Source of the DNA: Treponema sp.
GTDB taxonomy: Bacteria; Spirochaetota; Spirochaetia; Treponematales; Treponemataceae
Assembly: GCA_024402665.1 (NCBI GenBank)
Contig: JAKSTI010000003.1
Coordinates: forward strand, 62,001 to 126,000
Length of the DNA: 64,000 nt
Reading direction: 5' to 3'
Shown here: positions 26,280 through 35,561 of the stretch, one piece after another
Layout of the letters: each line of letters opens with the position of its first letter
Position numbering within the stretch: position 1 is the first letter of the stretch
The notes under the pieces: generated by a model
The model's input: only the letters and a program-made list of their open reading frames with translations
Database searches by the model: none
What the model was told of the DNA's origin: nothing
Made by a program: the position numbers and the translations under genes

Positions 26280-27806
26280 ATGAAAATTAAATTCTTATTA
26301 AGGATAACTTTACTTATGGCTATTACTACAACATCTTGTAATTCTGAAAAAGGTCAGACTTCTGCAGAATTCAAAAATGAAAAAATCTGTAATTATACAG
26401 AAATGCAGAAGCACGTTGCAGAAAATGCAATTAAACTTCCATCAGAAAACAACCCTATTGCAACATTGCGCTTCTCTGCAGACCCAACTGTTCTTGTTTA
26501 CAACGATACATTGTACGTTTACGGAACAAATGACTCTCAGCAGCTTGAATATACTAAGGGAAAAGAATCTAACGGTTATAACAAAATTAATACTTTGAAC
26601 TGTCTTTCTACAAAAGATTTAGTAAACTGGACAGACGAAGGAATTATTTATGTAGCCGGAAAAGAAAATCCAAAAGGACCAGCAAAATGGGCTACAAACT
26701 CATGGGCACCTGCAATCTGCTGCAAGAAAATTAATGGAAAAGACAAATTCTTCCTTTATTTTGCAGACAGCGCTAACGGCATTGGCGTATTAACAGCAGA
26801 TTCACCAACAGGACCTTTCATTGATCCAATTGGAAAAGCATTGATTTCAAGATCAGAAACTCCAAATACAGAAGGTGTTCACTGGTTATTTGACCCAGCT
26901 GTAATTGTAGACGATGATGGAAAAGGTTACCTCTACTACGGTGGCGGTATTCAGGAAGATCCCGTTCATCCAAAATCAGCACGCTGTGTTGCATTAAATG
27001 ATGATATGATTAGTCTTGCATGCGATCCAATCCAGCTTGATCCACCTTACCTTTTTGAAGATTCTGGTATCAACAAAATCGGAAATAAATATTACTACTC
27101 ATATTGTTCAAACTTCATTGACAGACAGGGCGCTACAGGCTTTGGTGTTTCTCCAGTAGGAACAATCTGTTATATGACTTCAGACAAACCATTAGGACCA
27201 TATACATACGCAGGATACACACTTCATAATCCAGCTATATATTTTGGACCAGGCGGAAACAATCATCACTGGATTTTCCAGTTCAAAAACAAATGGTACA
27301 TTGCATACCATACACAGACTCTTGAACAGGGCTGTAAACTTGAAAAAGGCGGATACAGAAATATCTTTATTGATGAATTCCTTATTAATGAAGATGGTTC
27401 TTTCCCAATCCAGAAAGGAACTAAAGAAGGCGTTGCTCAGATTTGTAACTTTGATCCATGCCAGAAAGTTCCAGCAGCAACTTTCAATTATAACGTAAAA
27501 GTACTTATTACTGATGATTTGACTGTTACTCCAATTGCTAACAATGCTTATTTTGCAGTAAAAGGCGTAGATTTCTCTAAAAAGCCATCTACAATAACTT
27601 TCACTTCTGTAAATGAAAAATCAAATGGCAGCGTAAAAGTTGTTCTTGATCAGTGGAGTGGTTCTAAAGTTATTAGTGAAGTAACAATCAACGGTAAAGG
27701 TGATTTTACTGGCAGCATAAACTTCCCAGAAGGCGAAGATTCTGTAAGAAATGTTTATTTTGTTATGAACGGTTCTCTTGAACTTTCTTCATGGCAGTGT
27801 AAATAA
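26280..27806 (+). CDS. Glycoside hydrolase family 43 lipoprotein (xylosidase/arabinosidase type)
   Basis: A 508-aa surface lipoprotein: lipobox TTSC (Cys20), five-bladed propeller GH43 domain (about 60-385) with the expected acidic triad candidates Asp68 (RFSADPTVLVY), Asp205 (WLFDPAVIVDDDG) and Glu260 (YLFEDSGI), and a C-terminal beta-sandwich (about 400-508, ending SLELSSWQCK) similar to a CBM6-type module. GH43 enzymes remove arabinose or xylose from hemicellulose. Together with the GH3 gene at 60740 it suggests xylan/arabinan use. Exact specificity cannot be read. Confidence 0.88.
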   Translation: MKIKFLLRITLLMAITTTSCNSEKGQTSAEFKNEKICNYTEMQKHVAENAIKLPSENNPIATLRFSADPTVLVYNDTLYVYGTNDSQQLEYTKGKESNGYNKINTLNCLSTKDLVNWTDEGIIYVAGKENPKGPAKWATNSWAPAICCKKINGKDKFFLYFADSANGIGVLTADSPTGPFIDPIGKALISRSETPNTEGVHWLFDPAVIVDDDGKGYLYYGGGIQEDPVHPKSARCVALNDDMISLACDPIQLDPPYLFEDSGINKIGNKYYYSYCSNFIDRQGATGFGVSPVGTICYMTSDKPLGPYTYAGYTLHNPAIYFGPGGNNHHWIFQFKNKWYIAYHTQTLEQGCKLEKGGYRNIFIDEFLINEDGSFPIQKGTKEGVAQICNFDPCQKVPAATFNYNVKVLITDDLTVTPIANNAYFAVKGVDFSKKPSTITFTSVNEKSNGSVKVVLDQWSGSKVISEVTINGKGDFTGSINFPEGEDSVRNVYFVMNGSLELSSWQCK

Positions 27807-27832
27807 TATATATTTTTAATTAGGAGACACAA

Positions 27833-28459
27833 ATGAATAATTTTATTTTCTTAGGTGCACCAGGAGCTGGAAAAGGTTCCCTCGCAGTAAAAGTAGCAGA
27901 AGATTACAAAATCCCACATATTTCAACTGGTGATATTTTCCGTGCAAACATTAAAGCACAGACTCCACTTGGAGTAAAAGTTAAAGCTATCATCGATTCA
28001 GGTTCTTTGGTTAGCGATGATTTAACATTTGAATTAGTAAAAGACAGACTTGCACAGGATGACTGCAAAAATGGATTCATTCTCGACGGATTCCCACGCA
28101 CAATTCCACAGGCAGAAATGCTTGAAACACTTGGTCTTGAACTTAAATGCGTAAACTTCGAAATTGCAGAAGAAATCGTAGTAAAAAGATTGAGTACACG
28201 CCGTGTTTGTAAAGCATGTGGTGCAAACTACAACATCGTTTCTCTTCCACCAAAAGTAGAAGGCGTATGTGACAAATGTGGTGGCGAAATCATTCAGCGC
28301 GATGATGACAAACCAGAATCAATCCTTCACCGTATGGACGTTTACAAAGAACAGACACAGCCATTAATCGATTACTACAACAAAAAAGGTAATATGACTA
28401 ATTTGGATGCTTCTATTGAAACTCCTATTTTGATGGGTGAATTCAAAAAGATTTTCTAA
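27833..28459 (+). CDS. adk: Adenylate kinase
   Basis: A 208-aa enzyme converting ATP plus AMP to two ADP. P-loop GAPGAGKGS at residues 7-15, AMP-binding region (STGDIFRANI), FILDGFPRT, and a LID with four cysteines (CKACGANYN and CDKCGGE) for a structural zinc. Preceded by AGGAG at good spacing. The P-loop ends in Ser where Thr is common, a conservative change. Followed by a cluster of hairpins acting as terminator. Confidence 0.96.
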   Translation: MNNFIFLGAPGAGKGSLAVKVAEDYKIPHISTGDIFRANIKAQTPLGVKVKAIIDSGSLVSDDLTFELVKDRLAQDDCKNGFILDGFPRTIPQAEMLETLGLELKCVNFEIAEEIVVKRLSTRRVCKACGANYNIVSLPPKVEGVCDKCGGEIIQRDDDKPESILHRMDVYKEQTQPLIDYYNKKGNMTNLDASIETPILMGEFKKIF

Positions 28460-28560
28460 CCGACTGCGCTCCGCTTGCGGTTAAAAATAATTAATCCCCT
28501 GACACATTCGTGCAGGGGAAATCTAAAATCAAAACCGACACTCCGTGCGGTTTATTTTTT
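28458..28560 (+). terminator. Three successive hairpins, the last an intrinsic terminator
   Basis: Hairpin 1 has AACCG/CGGTT arms (28458-28482), overlapping the adk stop; hairpin 2 has CCCCTG/CAGGGG (28496-28518); hairpin 3 has AAACCG/CGGTTT with inner CAC/GTG (28532-28553) and a following T-run, a standard terminator. The T-run ends at the start of the GGDEF gene. Confidence 0.72.
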
Positions 28561-28562
28561 AT

Positions 28563-29852
28563 ATGAGAGATTATTCTAATTCCGAAATAAATCAGGCTTT
28601 ATACAATAACATTGATGCACTCTTAATTGTTTCCTCTAAACAGGATTCATATAAGACAATTAAAATTTCAGACAGTATTTCCAAACTTATAGAAAAAGAA
28701 GGTTCCTACAAAGCATTAATTGAAACATTGATGTTTCACATGAACGATGGAAATACAAGAATCACAGATGACTATCAGATTTTCTTGCCAAAAATGGGAG
28801 AATTTCCTGAAAAATATTCCCGTAAACTCCATTTAACTATTGATGGAATAAAACACGTTGTTCAGATGCTTGTGTATTCTTTGAACAAAGAAGAAGGAGA
28901 ATACATTATCCTTTTATTCGATTTAGATAAATCTGAATATGAACGGGATTCAAAAATGGAAAATAAAGTCAAAACAATACAGGAAACTTATCTGTTTTCT
29001 ATGTATGTTGACTTAAATAAAGATTATGTTGGAAGCATAAATGTTTCAGAAATCTCCAATGATGATATGCACTATGAAGTAAAATATTCGGAATGGAGAA
29101 TGATGATTGTAAATATGATCTGGCCAGATGATCAGGGCATGTTCTTAAAAATGACAGATCCGGCTTATCTGAAATATCATCTAAAACCTTCTAAAACCTT
29201 GTCTTTTGACTGCCAGATGAAAAATCTTGAAGGAAACTACATCTGGGTAAAACTTATTTTTGGCCGAACAGAAATTATCAGTGAACAGGATTTCCGCTTT
29301 GTATTCATGGTTCAGGATATTCATGAAGATTCATTGAAATTATTTAATGAATTAAAGAAATTTGAAAACCTTGCCTCCCACGATTCTCTTACAGGTTTAT
29401 TCAACCGCGGCCGAATTGAAACAGAATTAAGCAATGCAATTGATGTTCTAAAAAAAGATAACAGAAATGTTTCATTGATGATGTTCGACATTGATTACTT
29501 TAAAAAAATCAACGACACATACGGTCATGCAATTGGTGACGAAGTATTAAAAGAATTTGTTCAACGATTATGCAAAGGACTTGAACAGTATAATATTAAA
29601 ACAGGAAGATGGGGTGGCGAAGAATTTGTCTGCGTATGCTATGACCTGGAAATTCAACAGTTAAAAGATATAGCAGAAACAATCCGAAACTCCATTTCTA
29701 ACAATCCGTTTAATGTTATTGGTTCTATGACATGCAGCGTTGGTCTTACCTGCGTTACAAAAGAAGATTCTGTAAAAGATGCCTTTGTCAGACTTGATGC
29801 TGCCCTTTATAAAGCAAAAGCAAATGGCAGAAATACAATCAGCATAATGTAA
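28563..29852 (+). CDS. Diguanylate cyclase (GGDEF) with sensor-like N-terminus
   Basis: A 429-aa protein from ATG 28563; an in-frame GTG at 28545 lies inside the upstream terminator hairpin. The C-terminal GGDEF domain (about 265-429) carries HDSLTGLFNRGRIE, MMFDIDYFKKINDTYGH and the active GGEEF signature, so it should make c-di-GMP. The position five residues before GGEEF reads QYNI in place of RxxD, so the usual product-inhibition site is absent. The N-terminal part is PAS-like (ISNDDMHYEVKYSEWRMMI and NYIWVKLIFGRTEI); it has no membrane segment. Ligand unknown. Confidence 0.9.
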   Translation: MRDYSNSEINQALYNNIDALLIVSSKQDSYKTIKISDSISKLIEKEGSYKALIETLMFHMNDGNTRITDDYQIFLPKMGEFPEKYSRKLHLTIDGIKHVVQMLVYSLNKEEGEYIILLFDLDKSEYERDSKMENKVKTIQETYLFSMYVDLNKDYVGSINVSEISNDDMHYEVKYSEWRMMIVNMIWPDDQGMFLKMTDPAYLKYHLKPSKTLSFDCQMKNLEGNYIWVKLIFGRTEIISEQDFRFVFMVQDIHEDSLKLFNELKKFENLASHDSLTGLFNRGRIETELSNAIDVLKKDNRNVSLMMFDIDYFKKINDTYGHAIGDEVLKEFVQRLCKGLEQYNIKTGRWGGEEFVCVCYDLEIQQLKDIAETIRNSISNNPFNVIGSMTCSVGLTCVTKEDSVKDAFVRLDAALYKAKANGRNTISIM

Positions 29853-29869
29853 TTTAGAATGCATAAAAA

Positions 29870-29898
29870 AAGGCCCTTTCTTACGAAAGGGCCTTCTC
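29870..29898. terminator. Bidirectional terminator between GGDEF gene and cstA
   Basis: Perfect arms AAGGCCCTTTC and GAAAGGGCCTT around TTAC, with an A-run before and a T-rich tract after, between convergent genes. Confidence 0.88.
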
Positions 29899-29921
29899 TA
29901 TTTAACAAGTAGTTCTACTTA

Positions 29922-31625
29922 TTATTTCTTAGCTTTTGCCTGTTTTACGAAAGTCTGAATACCTTCAATAACAAGGATTACAGCAAGTACAACCATTGCA
30001 GCAGCGAAGATAATCTGGAACCAGTTACCCCAGTTTGCAGCACCAGAAGCAATTACTTTACCCTGTTTAATAACAGTAATAACAAGCTGTGACAAAGTTG
30101 CAGCTAACATGAATACCATTGGGATGTAGAACATTTTGTTGTTCTTTCCAACGTTACCAAGCCATGCAGCAACAGCCAACAATGCAATACCAGCCAACAA
30201 CTGGTTAGCAGCACCAAAGAGAGCCCAGATTGCAGAAAGTTTCAAGAATCCGAGTGTAGCACCAACGATTACCATGAATGCTGTAGCAAACAATGGGTTA
30301 GCCAATACTTTGCGGATACCAGATGCATCTTTCCATGTAGCTTCTTCTTCTTTCAAGAACAATTCAGAGAACATAAAGCGGCTCAAACGAGTAGCTGAGT
30401 CCAAAGATGTTAAAGCGAATACAGAAACTGCCAATGTAAGGAGGGCATTGATTGTATTATAAACACCTGTTCCTGGTGCACCGAACATGATAGCGATACC
30501 AGCACCAAATGCAGCAGATGGAGAACCGAAGTCACCAGCTTTGTATTTAGCGAATACCATACCAACAGCGATCAAAGAAATGATACCAAGAGCAGATTCG
30601 ATCAACATTGAACCGTAACCAATAGCTTTAGCATTCTTTTCGTTATCCAACTGTTTAGAAGTTGTACCAGAAGCGATAAGTGAGTGGAAACCTGAACAAG
30701 CACCACAAGCAACTGTAATGAACAATGTTGGGAACATGAAGCTTCCGTTTACTGTCCAACCAGCGAATGCAGGGATTTCAAATTTAACATTTCCAGCAAA
30801 TGCAGAGAAAATAATACCAGCAATAGCGATTGCCATCATTGCATAAAGTAAGAATGATGAAAGGTAATCACGTGGCTGAAGCATAATCCAAACAGGAATC
30901 AAAGAAGCAATTGCAATGTACAATGCAACGAAGATGATCCAAGCAGTTCTGTTCATTACAAAACCAACATTAAGACCAAGTACTACGATTGCAATAATAC
31001 CTACAATACCGATGATTGTAGCAGGAAGTGTTTTAAGTCCACATTTATTTGTAAGAATACCGTATACTACAGCAAGTAAAATGAAGAGTACAGAAATAAT
31101 AGCTGTTGTCTGGTTTGGAGTAGGATTTGTTGTGAAACCAAATTTAACACCGTCAGCAGAGAAGAATGTACCAGCTACTACGTTTACGAATGAAGCAATT
31201 ACAAGAATCAATACTAACAAAGCAAAAATGATGAACAATTTCTTTGCTCTTTTACCCATTGATGATTTAATAATTTCACCAACAGATTTACCATCGTGAC
31301 GGATAGATGCAAACAATGAACCAAAATCCTGAAGACCACCGAAGAAGATACCTCCGATTACACACCACAAGAATACTGGAACCCAACCAAAAATAGCAGC
31401 CTGGATAGGACCGTTGATTGGACCTGCACCAGCGATAGAAGAGAAGTGATGTCCCATCAATACAGCTGGTTTAGCTTCTACATAGTCAACACCGTCTGGC
31501 ATTTTCTGTGCAGGAGTTTTGTTAGAAGCGTCAACGCCCCACTGTTTAGCTAACCATGAACCGTAGAAAACGTATCCAATGAAAAGCAAAACGATTGCAG
31601 CAAGAATTATTAATAATGCTGTCAT
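29922..31625 (-). CDS. cstA: Carbon starvation protein A, peptide/pyruvate-type transporter
   Basis: A 567-aa membrane protein of the CstA family with about 16 hydrophobic segments and the conserved N-terminal region (AVLMGHHFSSIAGAGPINGP) and CGACSGFHSLIASGTTSKQL. Family members import peptides, or in some cases pyruvate, during nutrient limitation. The start has a strong GGAGG 6 nt upstream. No adjacent CstA-type small partner (YbdD-like) gene is seen. Regulation not visible from sequence. Confidence 0.95.
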   Translation of the reverse strand: MTALLIILAAIVLLFIGYVFYGSWLAKQWGVDASNKTPAQKMPDGVDYVEAKPAVLMGHHFSSIAGAGPINGPIQAAIFGWVPVFLWCVIGGIFFGGLQDFGSLFASIRHDGKSVGEIIKSSMGKRAKKLFIIFALLVLILVIASFVNVVAGTFFSADGVKFGFTTNPTPNQTTAIISVLFILLAVVYGILTNKCGLKTLPATIIGIVGIIAIVVLGLNVGFVMNRTAWIIFVALYIAIASLIPVWIMLQPRDYLSSFLLYAMMAIAIAGIIFSAFAGNVKFEIPAFAGWTVNGSFMFPTLFITVACGACSGFHSLIASGTTSKQLDNEKNAKAIGYGSMLIESALGIISLIAVGMVFAKYKAGDFGSPSAAFGAGIAIMFGAPGTGVYNTINALLTLAVSVFALTSLDSATRLSRFMFSELFLKEEEATWKDASGIRKVLANPLFATAFMVIVGATLGFLKLSAIWALFGAANQLLAGIALLAVAAWLGNVGKNNKMFYIPMVFMLAATLSQLVITVIKQGKVIASGAANWGNWFQIIFAAAMVVLAVILVIEGIQTFVKQAKAKK

Positions 31626-31717
31626 GTTTTTCCTCCAAGGAAAATACTATGTACTTTCCTTTGTAAATAAAGAAAGAGTTTTATTATTCAGTTTTCAACG
31701 AAAACTTTATACCGAAT

Positions 31718-32200
31718 TTATTCAAAGATTTTCTTTAAGACTCTTCCCTGATAATTTGAGGAAATACGTCCGTTAGAAACATCCTTAATAACTACGCGTA
31801 AATGGGAATAACCCCACAATGAAAACTTATACGATTTATACTTTTTGACTTTTTTTATTGAATTGAAGACTTCTTCTTCGATTTTATCTGAGAAAAATAC
31901 AACGGTAACATCTGAATTTTTGTGACCGCTGTATGGTTTTACCCTTGCCATACCTGTATCCCAGGCTTTTTCTACACAAGAATTCATTACTTCTAAGGTA
32001 AGATTTTCAGAGGTATGAAAATATACAAATTCGTTGGAATCAATATCTGCAATATGAGCTGCTTTTACTAAAACATATTTTTCTGTGTGGGAAAGGAATT
32101 CAGCTTCACAATAGAATGGCTCAGTAACGTTTTCCTTTTTTATAGTGTAATAACGACTGTAAGAAATAAGATGCTTTTCTAAATCTTCTTTTGCATCCAT
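31718..32200 (-). CDS. Cytoplasmic protein of unknown function
   Basis: A 160-aa protein with no signal peptide or membrane segment, alternating beta/alpha pattern and many charged residues, ending RVLKKIFE. Family not recognised. Its start codon directly follows the T-run of a terminator-like hairpin, and the only Shine-Dalgarno-like element (AGAGG) lies inside that stem, so expression may be attenuated. The upstream gene is the aminotransferase on the same strand. Confidence 0.65.
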   Translation of the reverse strand: MDAKEDLEKHLISYSRYYTIKKENVTEPFYCEAEFLSHTEKYVLVKAAHIADIDSNEFVYFHTSENLTLEVMNSCVEKAWDTGMARVKPYSGHKNSDVTVVFFSDKIEEEVFNSIKKVKKYKSYKFSLWGYSHLRVVIKDVSNGRISSNYQGRVLKKIFE

Positions 32201-32203
32201 AAA

Positions 32204-32240
32204 AAAAACCTCTGTCTTTTATAATAACAGAGGTTTTTTT
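32204..32240 (-). terminator. Terminator hairpin abutting the start codon of the gene at 32200
   Basis: Arms AACCTCTGT and ACAGAGGTT, extended by A/T runs, around an 11-base loop. On the minus strand the T-run ends immediately before the ATG at 32200. It terminates the aminotransferase transcript and hides the AGAGG ribosome site of the next gene. Confidence 0.8.
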
Positions 32241-32324
32241 AATATTCAATTCAAATATACCTAAAAAATTAATTATTTTAATTTTTTACAGTATAATTAA
32301 ATAGAAGATTTTCATCATTTAAGT

Positions 32325-33497
32325 CTATTTGCAGAAACTTTCCATTACTTCTTTGAAGATTTTCAATCCTTCATCAATTTCTTTGTCTGTAATAGTTAAT
32401 GGTGGAAGGAATCTTACAACATCACTTCCTGCAACTGTAGTACAAAGACCTTTTTCAAGACATTTTACTTCAATATCAAATGGTTTTACAGAAGGATCAA
32501 TCTGAGTTCCAATCATAAGTCCTTTTCCGCGAACTTCTTTTACAATAGGAAGATTCCAGCTTGAAATTGCACCTCTGATATAGTCACCAGCATGATTAAC
32601 TCTATCTAAGAAAGAAGGATTGCTTACTGTTTCTGCAACAACACATCCTGCAGCACATGCCAAAGGATTTCCAGCAAATGTAGACTGATGGTCACCTGCA
32701 ACAAATACATCTGCAGCTTTACCTCTGAACAGGCAGGCACCCATTGGAATACCACCAGCAATTCCTTTTGCAAGAGTAACAACTTCTGGATTAAATCCAA
32801 GAGCATCACTTGCAAGGAAAGTACCAGTTCTACCAATACCAGTCTGAACTTCATCTGCCATAACAATTGCACCTGCTTTTCTTGCAGCATCTGCAGCAGC
32901 CTGTGCCCATTCTGGAGAGATAAGATTTACACCACCTTCACCCTGAATACATTCAATAAAAAGTGCAGCAGTTGTATCATCAAAAGCAGTTTTAATTGCT
33001 TCAAAATCATTTGCTTTAATTGTTTTAAATCCCTCTGCATATGGGGCAAAGCAATCTGGATGGAATTTATCCTGACCAGTTGCTGTTAATGTTGCAAGAG
33101 TTCTTCCGTGGAAAGAGGATTCAAGAGTTACAATTGTTTTTCTTTTTGCACCACCATTTAAGAATCCATACTTTCTTGCAAGCTTAATTGCTGCTTCATT
33201 TGCTTCTGCACCAGAGTTTCCAAAGTATCCTTTTTCAAATCCAGTTACTTCAAGCAATTCATTTGCAAACTTAATTCCTGTGTCAGAAAAATAATAATTT
33301 GAAATATGAAGCTGTTTCTTTGCCTGCTTAGAAATTGCGCGTACTAAAGGACGATAGTTGTGGCCAAGACAGTTAACACCAATACCTGAAATAAAATCGA
33401 TGTACTTTTTGCCCTTTGCATCATACATTGTTGCACTTTTGCCTTTTACAAATTCAATGTCAAAGCTTCCGTAGTTGTTCAAAATTTTCTTTTCCAT
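32325..33497 (-). CDS. argD: Acetylornithine/ornithine-type aminotransferase (class III)
   Basis: A 390-aa PLP enzyme from ATG 33497, preceded by AAAGGACG; a longer frame to 33569 has no ribosome site and crosses the promoter. Class-III hallmarks: GNSGAEANEAAIKLAR, SFHGRT, the Asp of VMADEVQTGIGRTG and the PLP lysine in TLAKGIAGGIPMGA. The family transaminates N-acetylornithine, succinylornithine or ornithine; arginine biosynthesis is the most likely role, but no other arg gene is nearby. A palindromic operator overlaps its predicted transcription start. Confidence 0.85.
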   Translation of the reverse strand: MEKKILNNYGSFDIEFVKGKSATMYDAKGKKYIDFISGIGVNCLGHNYRPLVRAISKQAKKQLHISNYYFSDTGIKFANELLEVTGFEKGYFGNSGAEANEAAIKLARKYGFLNGGAKRKTIVTLESSFHGRTLATLTATGQDKFHPDCFAPYAEGFKTIKANDFEAIKTAFDDTTAALFIECIQGEGGVNLISPEWAQAAADAARKAGAIVMADEVQTGIGRTGTFLASDALGFNPEVVTLAKGIAGGIPMGACLFRGKAADVFVAGDHQSTFAGNPLACAAGCVVAETVSNPSFLDRVNHAGDYIRGAISSWNLPIVKEVRGKGLMIGTQIDPSVKPFDIEVKCLEKGLCTTVAGSDVVRFLPPLTITDKEIDEGLKIFKEVMESFCK

Positions 33498-33520
33498 AAT
33501 TTCACGTCCTTTAAAAAGAA

Positions 33521-33569
33521 TTTTTGTATATTTATACAAGAAAATAACCCTTATACAAGTTTTTGTCAA
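33521..33569 (-). promoter_or_regulatory. Promoter and palindromic operator of the argD-like gene
   Basis: On the minus strand TTGACA (33564-33569) is followed after 17 bp by TATTTT (33541-33546). The palindrome TTGTATA-AA-TATACAA at 33524-33539 overlaps the predicted start of transcription; CTTGTATAA and TGTATAAATAT elements recur just upstream. This suggests repression by a dimer or hexamer such as ArgR; regulator identity is inference. Confidence 0.6.
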
Positions 33570-33597
33570 TATTTATACATATTTTTTGCATAAATAT

Positions 33598-35559
33598 TTA
33601 ATATTCACTTAATTTTTCGGCAGCTTCCGTCCATTCTTCAGTTAATTCGTCAATTTTTGAAGTAACTTCATTCAATTCAGTTTGAACAGCCTTTGCTTTT
33701 TCACCGTTAGAATAAACTTCCGGATTAGCCATTTTAGTTTCAAGTTCAGCCTTTTTTGTTTCCAGCGCATCAATCTGTTCTTCAATCTTCTGTACTTCTT
33801 TTTCTATCTTACGTTTTTCTGCTTCACGCTTTTTCTGCTCTTCCCACGAAAGTTTTGTATCAGAAGCAGATGCTGTATCATTTCCTGAAGTATTTGCAAC
33901 CGCAACAGAACTAGAGGCAGCAAAATTATTCTGAACCTCCCCTTCTCCTGCATAATTTTTTTCAAGCTGTTCAAGATAATAATCGTATCCGCCTGGGAAA
34001 TATTTATAAGTTCCGTCAGAAAGAGAAAGAACCTTTGTAGCAAGTTTTTCAATAAAACCACGGTCATGGCTTACAAAAATTACTGTTCCGCCAAAATCTT
34101 TTAATGCTTCAAGAAGCACGTCTTTTGAATGAATATCAAGATGGTTTGTAGGTTCATCAAGAATCAAAAGATTAACAGGACTTAACAGTAACTGAAGCAA
34201 TGCGATTCTGGATTTTTCTCCACCAGAGAGAACATCAAGAGATTTATAAACATCGTCTCCACGGAAAAGGAAAGCACCAAGCATATCACGGAGTTTTGGA
34301 ATTAACTCAAGAGGGGCAACAGATTCAAGATATTCAAGAATATTCTGTGTTCCTTTTATAGTTTCAGCGTTATCCTGAGAAAAGTACCCGATTTTTACTC
34401 CGGCACCAGGCACAATTTCTCCAGTAAAATTTTTATCTTCTTCGGCAATGATTCTAAGTAATGTTGATTTACCAGCACCATTGGCACCTGCAACAACAAG
34501 ACGTTCTCCGTTTTCCAGAGTAAGTTCCAGATTGTTTAAAACTTTTTTCACGCCATCGTATGATTTACAAATATTATTCAGGCGAAGAACAAGTCGTCCA
34601 CTATGAGGAGCTGGAGGGAAACTGAAATGGATTTTCTTAAGACTTTCAGGAATTTCAATTCTTTCCATTTTATCAAGTTTTTTCTGATATTCCTGAGCCT
34701 GAGCCGCTTTAGTTGCTTTGTATCCAAAACGAGTTATAAAATCTTCAAGTTTATTGATTTCCTGCTGCTGCTGTTCATAAGCGGCAATTAATGTCTGAAG
34801 TTCAACTTCACGCACTTTTTCATAATGAGAAAAGTTTCCAGGATAGCGTTTCAAATCACCATTGAACAGTTCATAAACTTCATTGATTGTAACATCAAGA
34901 AAATAGCGGTCGTGACTTACAAGTAAAAATCCGCCTTTATAAGACTGAAGGAACTGTTCCAGCCATCCGCGGGCTTCAATATCAAGATAGTTTGTAGGTT
35001 CATCAAGTAAAAGAATATCTGGATTCTGCATAAGAGCTTTAGCAAGAGCAATACGCATCTGCCATCCGCCAGAGAATTCTTCTGTTTTCCTGATAAAATC
35101 TTCTCTTTTAAAACCAAGACCAAGTAAAACAGATTCTGCCGCAACTTCTCTTCTATACCAGCCGCTTTCATCAAGTTTCTGAATCAATTCTGACTGCTGC
35201 ATTGCAAGAGAGCCGCTGTCATCAGGAGATTTCTGCATTTGAGTTCCAAGATCATCAATTCTCTTTTGCAAATCATACCCAAACTGAAATGCTTTATCTG
35301 CTTCTTCTTTTAATGTGCATCCATGATGAGTAAGTCCCGACTGTGGAAGGTATGCAATTCTACAATCTTTCTGAACAGCTCTGTTTCCACTGTCTGGTTG
35401 AACAAGTCCTGCAAGAACTTTGATTAATGTTGATTTACCTGCACCGTTTGCACCAGTTAATGCAACTTTGCATCCCGACTGCAAGTTTACTGTAACATCT
35501 TTTAAAATATCTCTGTCACCAAATGCCAGAGATACTTTTGAAAATTGAACAAATGCCAT
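33598..35559 (-). CDS. ABC-F family ATPase (YheS/YdiF-type)
   Basis: A 653-aa protein with two ABC ATPase domains: Walker A TGANGAGKST with signature FSGGWQMRIALA, and Walker A AGANGAGKST with signature LSGGEKSRIALL, joined by a charged linker (about 245-300), and ending in a long coiled coil (about 570-653, EEQKKREAEKRKIEKEVQ). No membrane domain, so it is a ribosome-associated ABC-F factor and not a transporter. Some ABC-Fs protect against antibiotics, most act in translation; nothing here points to resistance. It follows the lipoprotein gene at 35562 after 2 bp. Confidence 0.92.
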   Translation of the reverse strand: MAFVQFSKVSLAFGDRDILKDVTVNLQSGCKVALTGANGAGKSTLIKVLAGLVQPDSGNRAVQKDCRIAYLPQSGLTHHGCTLKEEADKAFQFGYDLQKRIDDLGTQMQKSPDDSGSLAMQQSELIQKLDESGWYRREVAAESVLLGLGFKREDFIRKTEEFSGGWQMRIALAKALMQNPDILLLDEPTNYLDIEARGWLEQFLQSYKGGFLLVSHDRYFLDVTINEVYELFNGDLKRYPGNFSHYEKVREVELQTLIAAYEQQQQEINKLEDFITRFGYKATKAAQAQEYQKKLDKMERIEIPESLKKIHFSFPPAPHSGRLVLRLNNICKSYDGVKKVLNNLELTLENGERLVVAGANGAGKSTLLRIIAEEDKNFTGEIVPGAGVKIGYFSQDNAETIKGTQNILEYLESVAPLELIPKLRDMLGAFLFRGDDVYKSLDVLSGGEKSRIALLQLLLSPVNLLILDEPTNHLDIHSKDVLLEALKDFGGTVIFVSHDRGFIEKLATKVLSLSDGTYKYFPGGYDYYLEQLEKNYAGEGEVQNNFAASSSVAVANTSGNDTASASDTKLSWEEQKKREAEKRKIEKEVQKIEEQIDALETKKAELETKMANPEVYSNGEKAKAVQTELNEVTSKIDELTEEWTEAAEKLSEY

Positions 35560-35561
35560 AT

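Noticed and set aside
28545-28562. GTG start of the GGDEF gene at 28545
   Set aside because: It lies inside the adk terminator stem; ATG 28563 is the plausible start.
33498-33569. Extended N-terminus of the argD-like protein
   Set aside because: The extension crosses the predicted promoter and operator and lacks class-III aminotransferase similarity.
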